From contig DATEGA010000013.1 of the NCBI GenBank assembly GCA_035280345.1, positions 1 to 6,603 of the forward strand: 6,603 bases of DNA, written 5' to 3'. Both the position numbers and the translations under genes were made by a program. The notes under the pieces are model-generated. The model was not told the origin of the DNA, did no database searches, and saw only the letters and a program-made list of their open reading frames with translations. Source of the DNA: DASSJF01 sp035280345. Lineage in GTDB: Bacteria > Sysuimicrobiota > Sysuimicrobiia > Sysuimicrobiales > Segetimicrobiaceae. Shown piece by piece: positions 6,234 through 6,603 of this stretch; positions within the stretch are counted from its first letter, which is position 1, and each line of letters starts with the position of its first letter.

Positions 6234-6603
6234 TTAGGCCCGGGGGTCGACGAGGAACAACGGCTGTCCGTACTCGACCGGCGCCCCGTTCTCGGCAAGC
6301 ACGCGCACGATGCGGCCGGCCACTTCGCTCGGGATCTCGTTGAACATCTTCATCGCTTCCAGCACGCACACCGTCTGACCAGTCTGCACCACGTCGCCCT
6401 CGCTGACGAACGGCTGGGTGTCCGGCTTCGGCGCCCGGTAGAACGTGCCCACCATCGGCGCGACGATGGGGACGTAGCGCCCCCCGGCGTTCCCAGCCGG
6501 GCCGCTGCCGTCGGGCGAGATCCCGGCGGACTCGGCGCCGCCCGATTGGGCGGGGAGAGCTGCGGGCGGCGCGGCGGCCGCGACCGTGAGGGGGACCGCC
6601 GCC
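6234..6603 (-). CDS. accB: Biotin carboxyl carrier protein of acetyl-CoA carboxylase (5' end beyond window)
   Basis: The window shows the last 122 residues; the gene continues past the right edge. The first 40 or so visible residues form an Ala/Pro/Gly-rich flexible linker, typical of this carrier. The biotinyl domain follows: YVPIVAPMVGTFYRAP, then KPDTQPFV at the place of the 'thumb' loop characteristic of AccB, and the biotinylation motif EAMKM with its lysine codon at 6348-6350. It ends at a TAA (6234-6236). The lysine would be biotinylated by biotin ligase and shuttles the carboxyl group from AccC to the carboxyltransferase. An ATG at 6455 lies inside the APMVGTF motif and is not the start, because the same frame stays open with proper linker and domain sequence to the edge. 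Nothing suggests damage. Confidence 0.96.
   Translation of the reverse strand, partial: AAVPLTVAAAAPPAALPAQSGGAESAGISPDGSGPAGNAGGRYVPIVAPMVGTFYRAPKPDTQPFVSEGDVVQTGQTVCVLEAMKMFNEIPSEVAGRIVRVLAENGAPVEYGQPLFLVDPRA

Overview
The window is a piece of a GC-rich bacterial chromosome holding ordinary protein-coding genes. It has no RNA gene, CRISPR array, insertion sequence or phage gene that I can recognise. Strong third-position G/C, some GTG starts and adjacent accB-accC genes fit a high-GC bacterium, possibly of a Terrabacteria-type lineage. The sequence alone does not fix the phylum.

Layout, left to right: (1) Bases 1-334 hold no complete gene. The first 120 bases are about 51% G+C (61 of 120 counted), clearly below the rest. 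They may carry the last 31 codons of a plus-strand gene, followed by a small hairpin. A second perfect hairpin lies at 230-250. (2) A plus-strand gene (335-1960) encodes a thiamine-diphosphate-dependent enzyme of the benzoylformate decarboxylase type. (3) All remaining genes are on the minus strand. In transcription order from the right edge they are accB (5' end outside the window), accC, a small exported protein, a stomatin/slipin-like SPFH membrane protein, and a PAS-GGDEF diguanylate cyclase. The cyclase meets the thiamine enzyme tail to tail, and their stop codons share one CTAG.

How the genes work together: accB and accC form a clear functional pair, the biotin carrier and biotin carboxylase of acetyl-CoA carboxylase, which commits carbon to fatty acid synthesis. 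The next three genes point the same way, but the gaps widen (101, 135 and 300 bases), so a single operon is not established. The exported protein and the membrane-anchored SPFH protein both act at the cell envelope. The cyclase would make cyclic di-GMP in response to a signal read by its PAS domain. A link between these genes is only suggested by neighbourhood.

I found no convincing undescribed multi-gene system. The best leads are a displaced active-site histidine in the thiamine enzyme, an SPFH gene without the usual NfeD partner, the shared-CTAG gene ends, and the compositional change with hairpins at the left edge.
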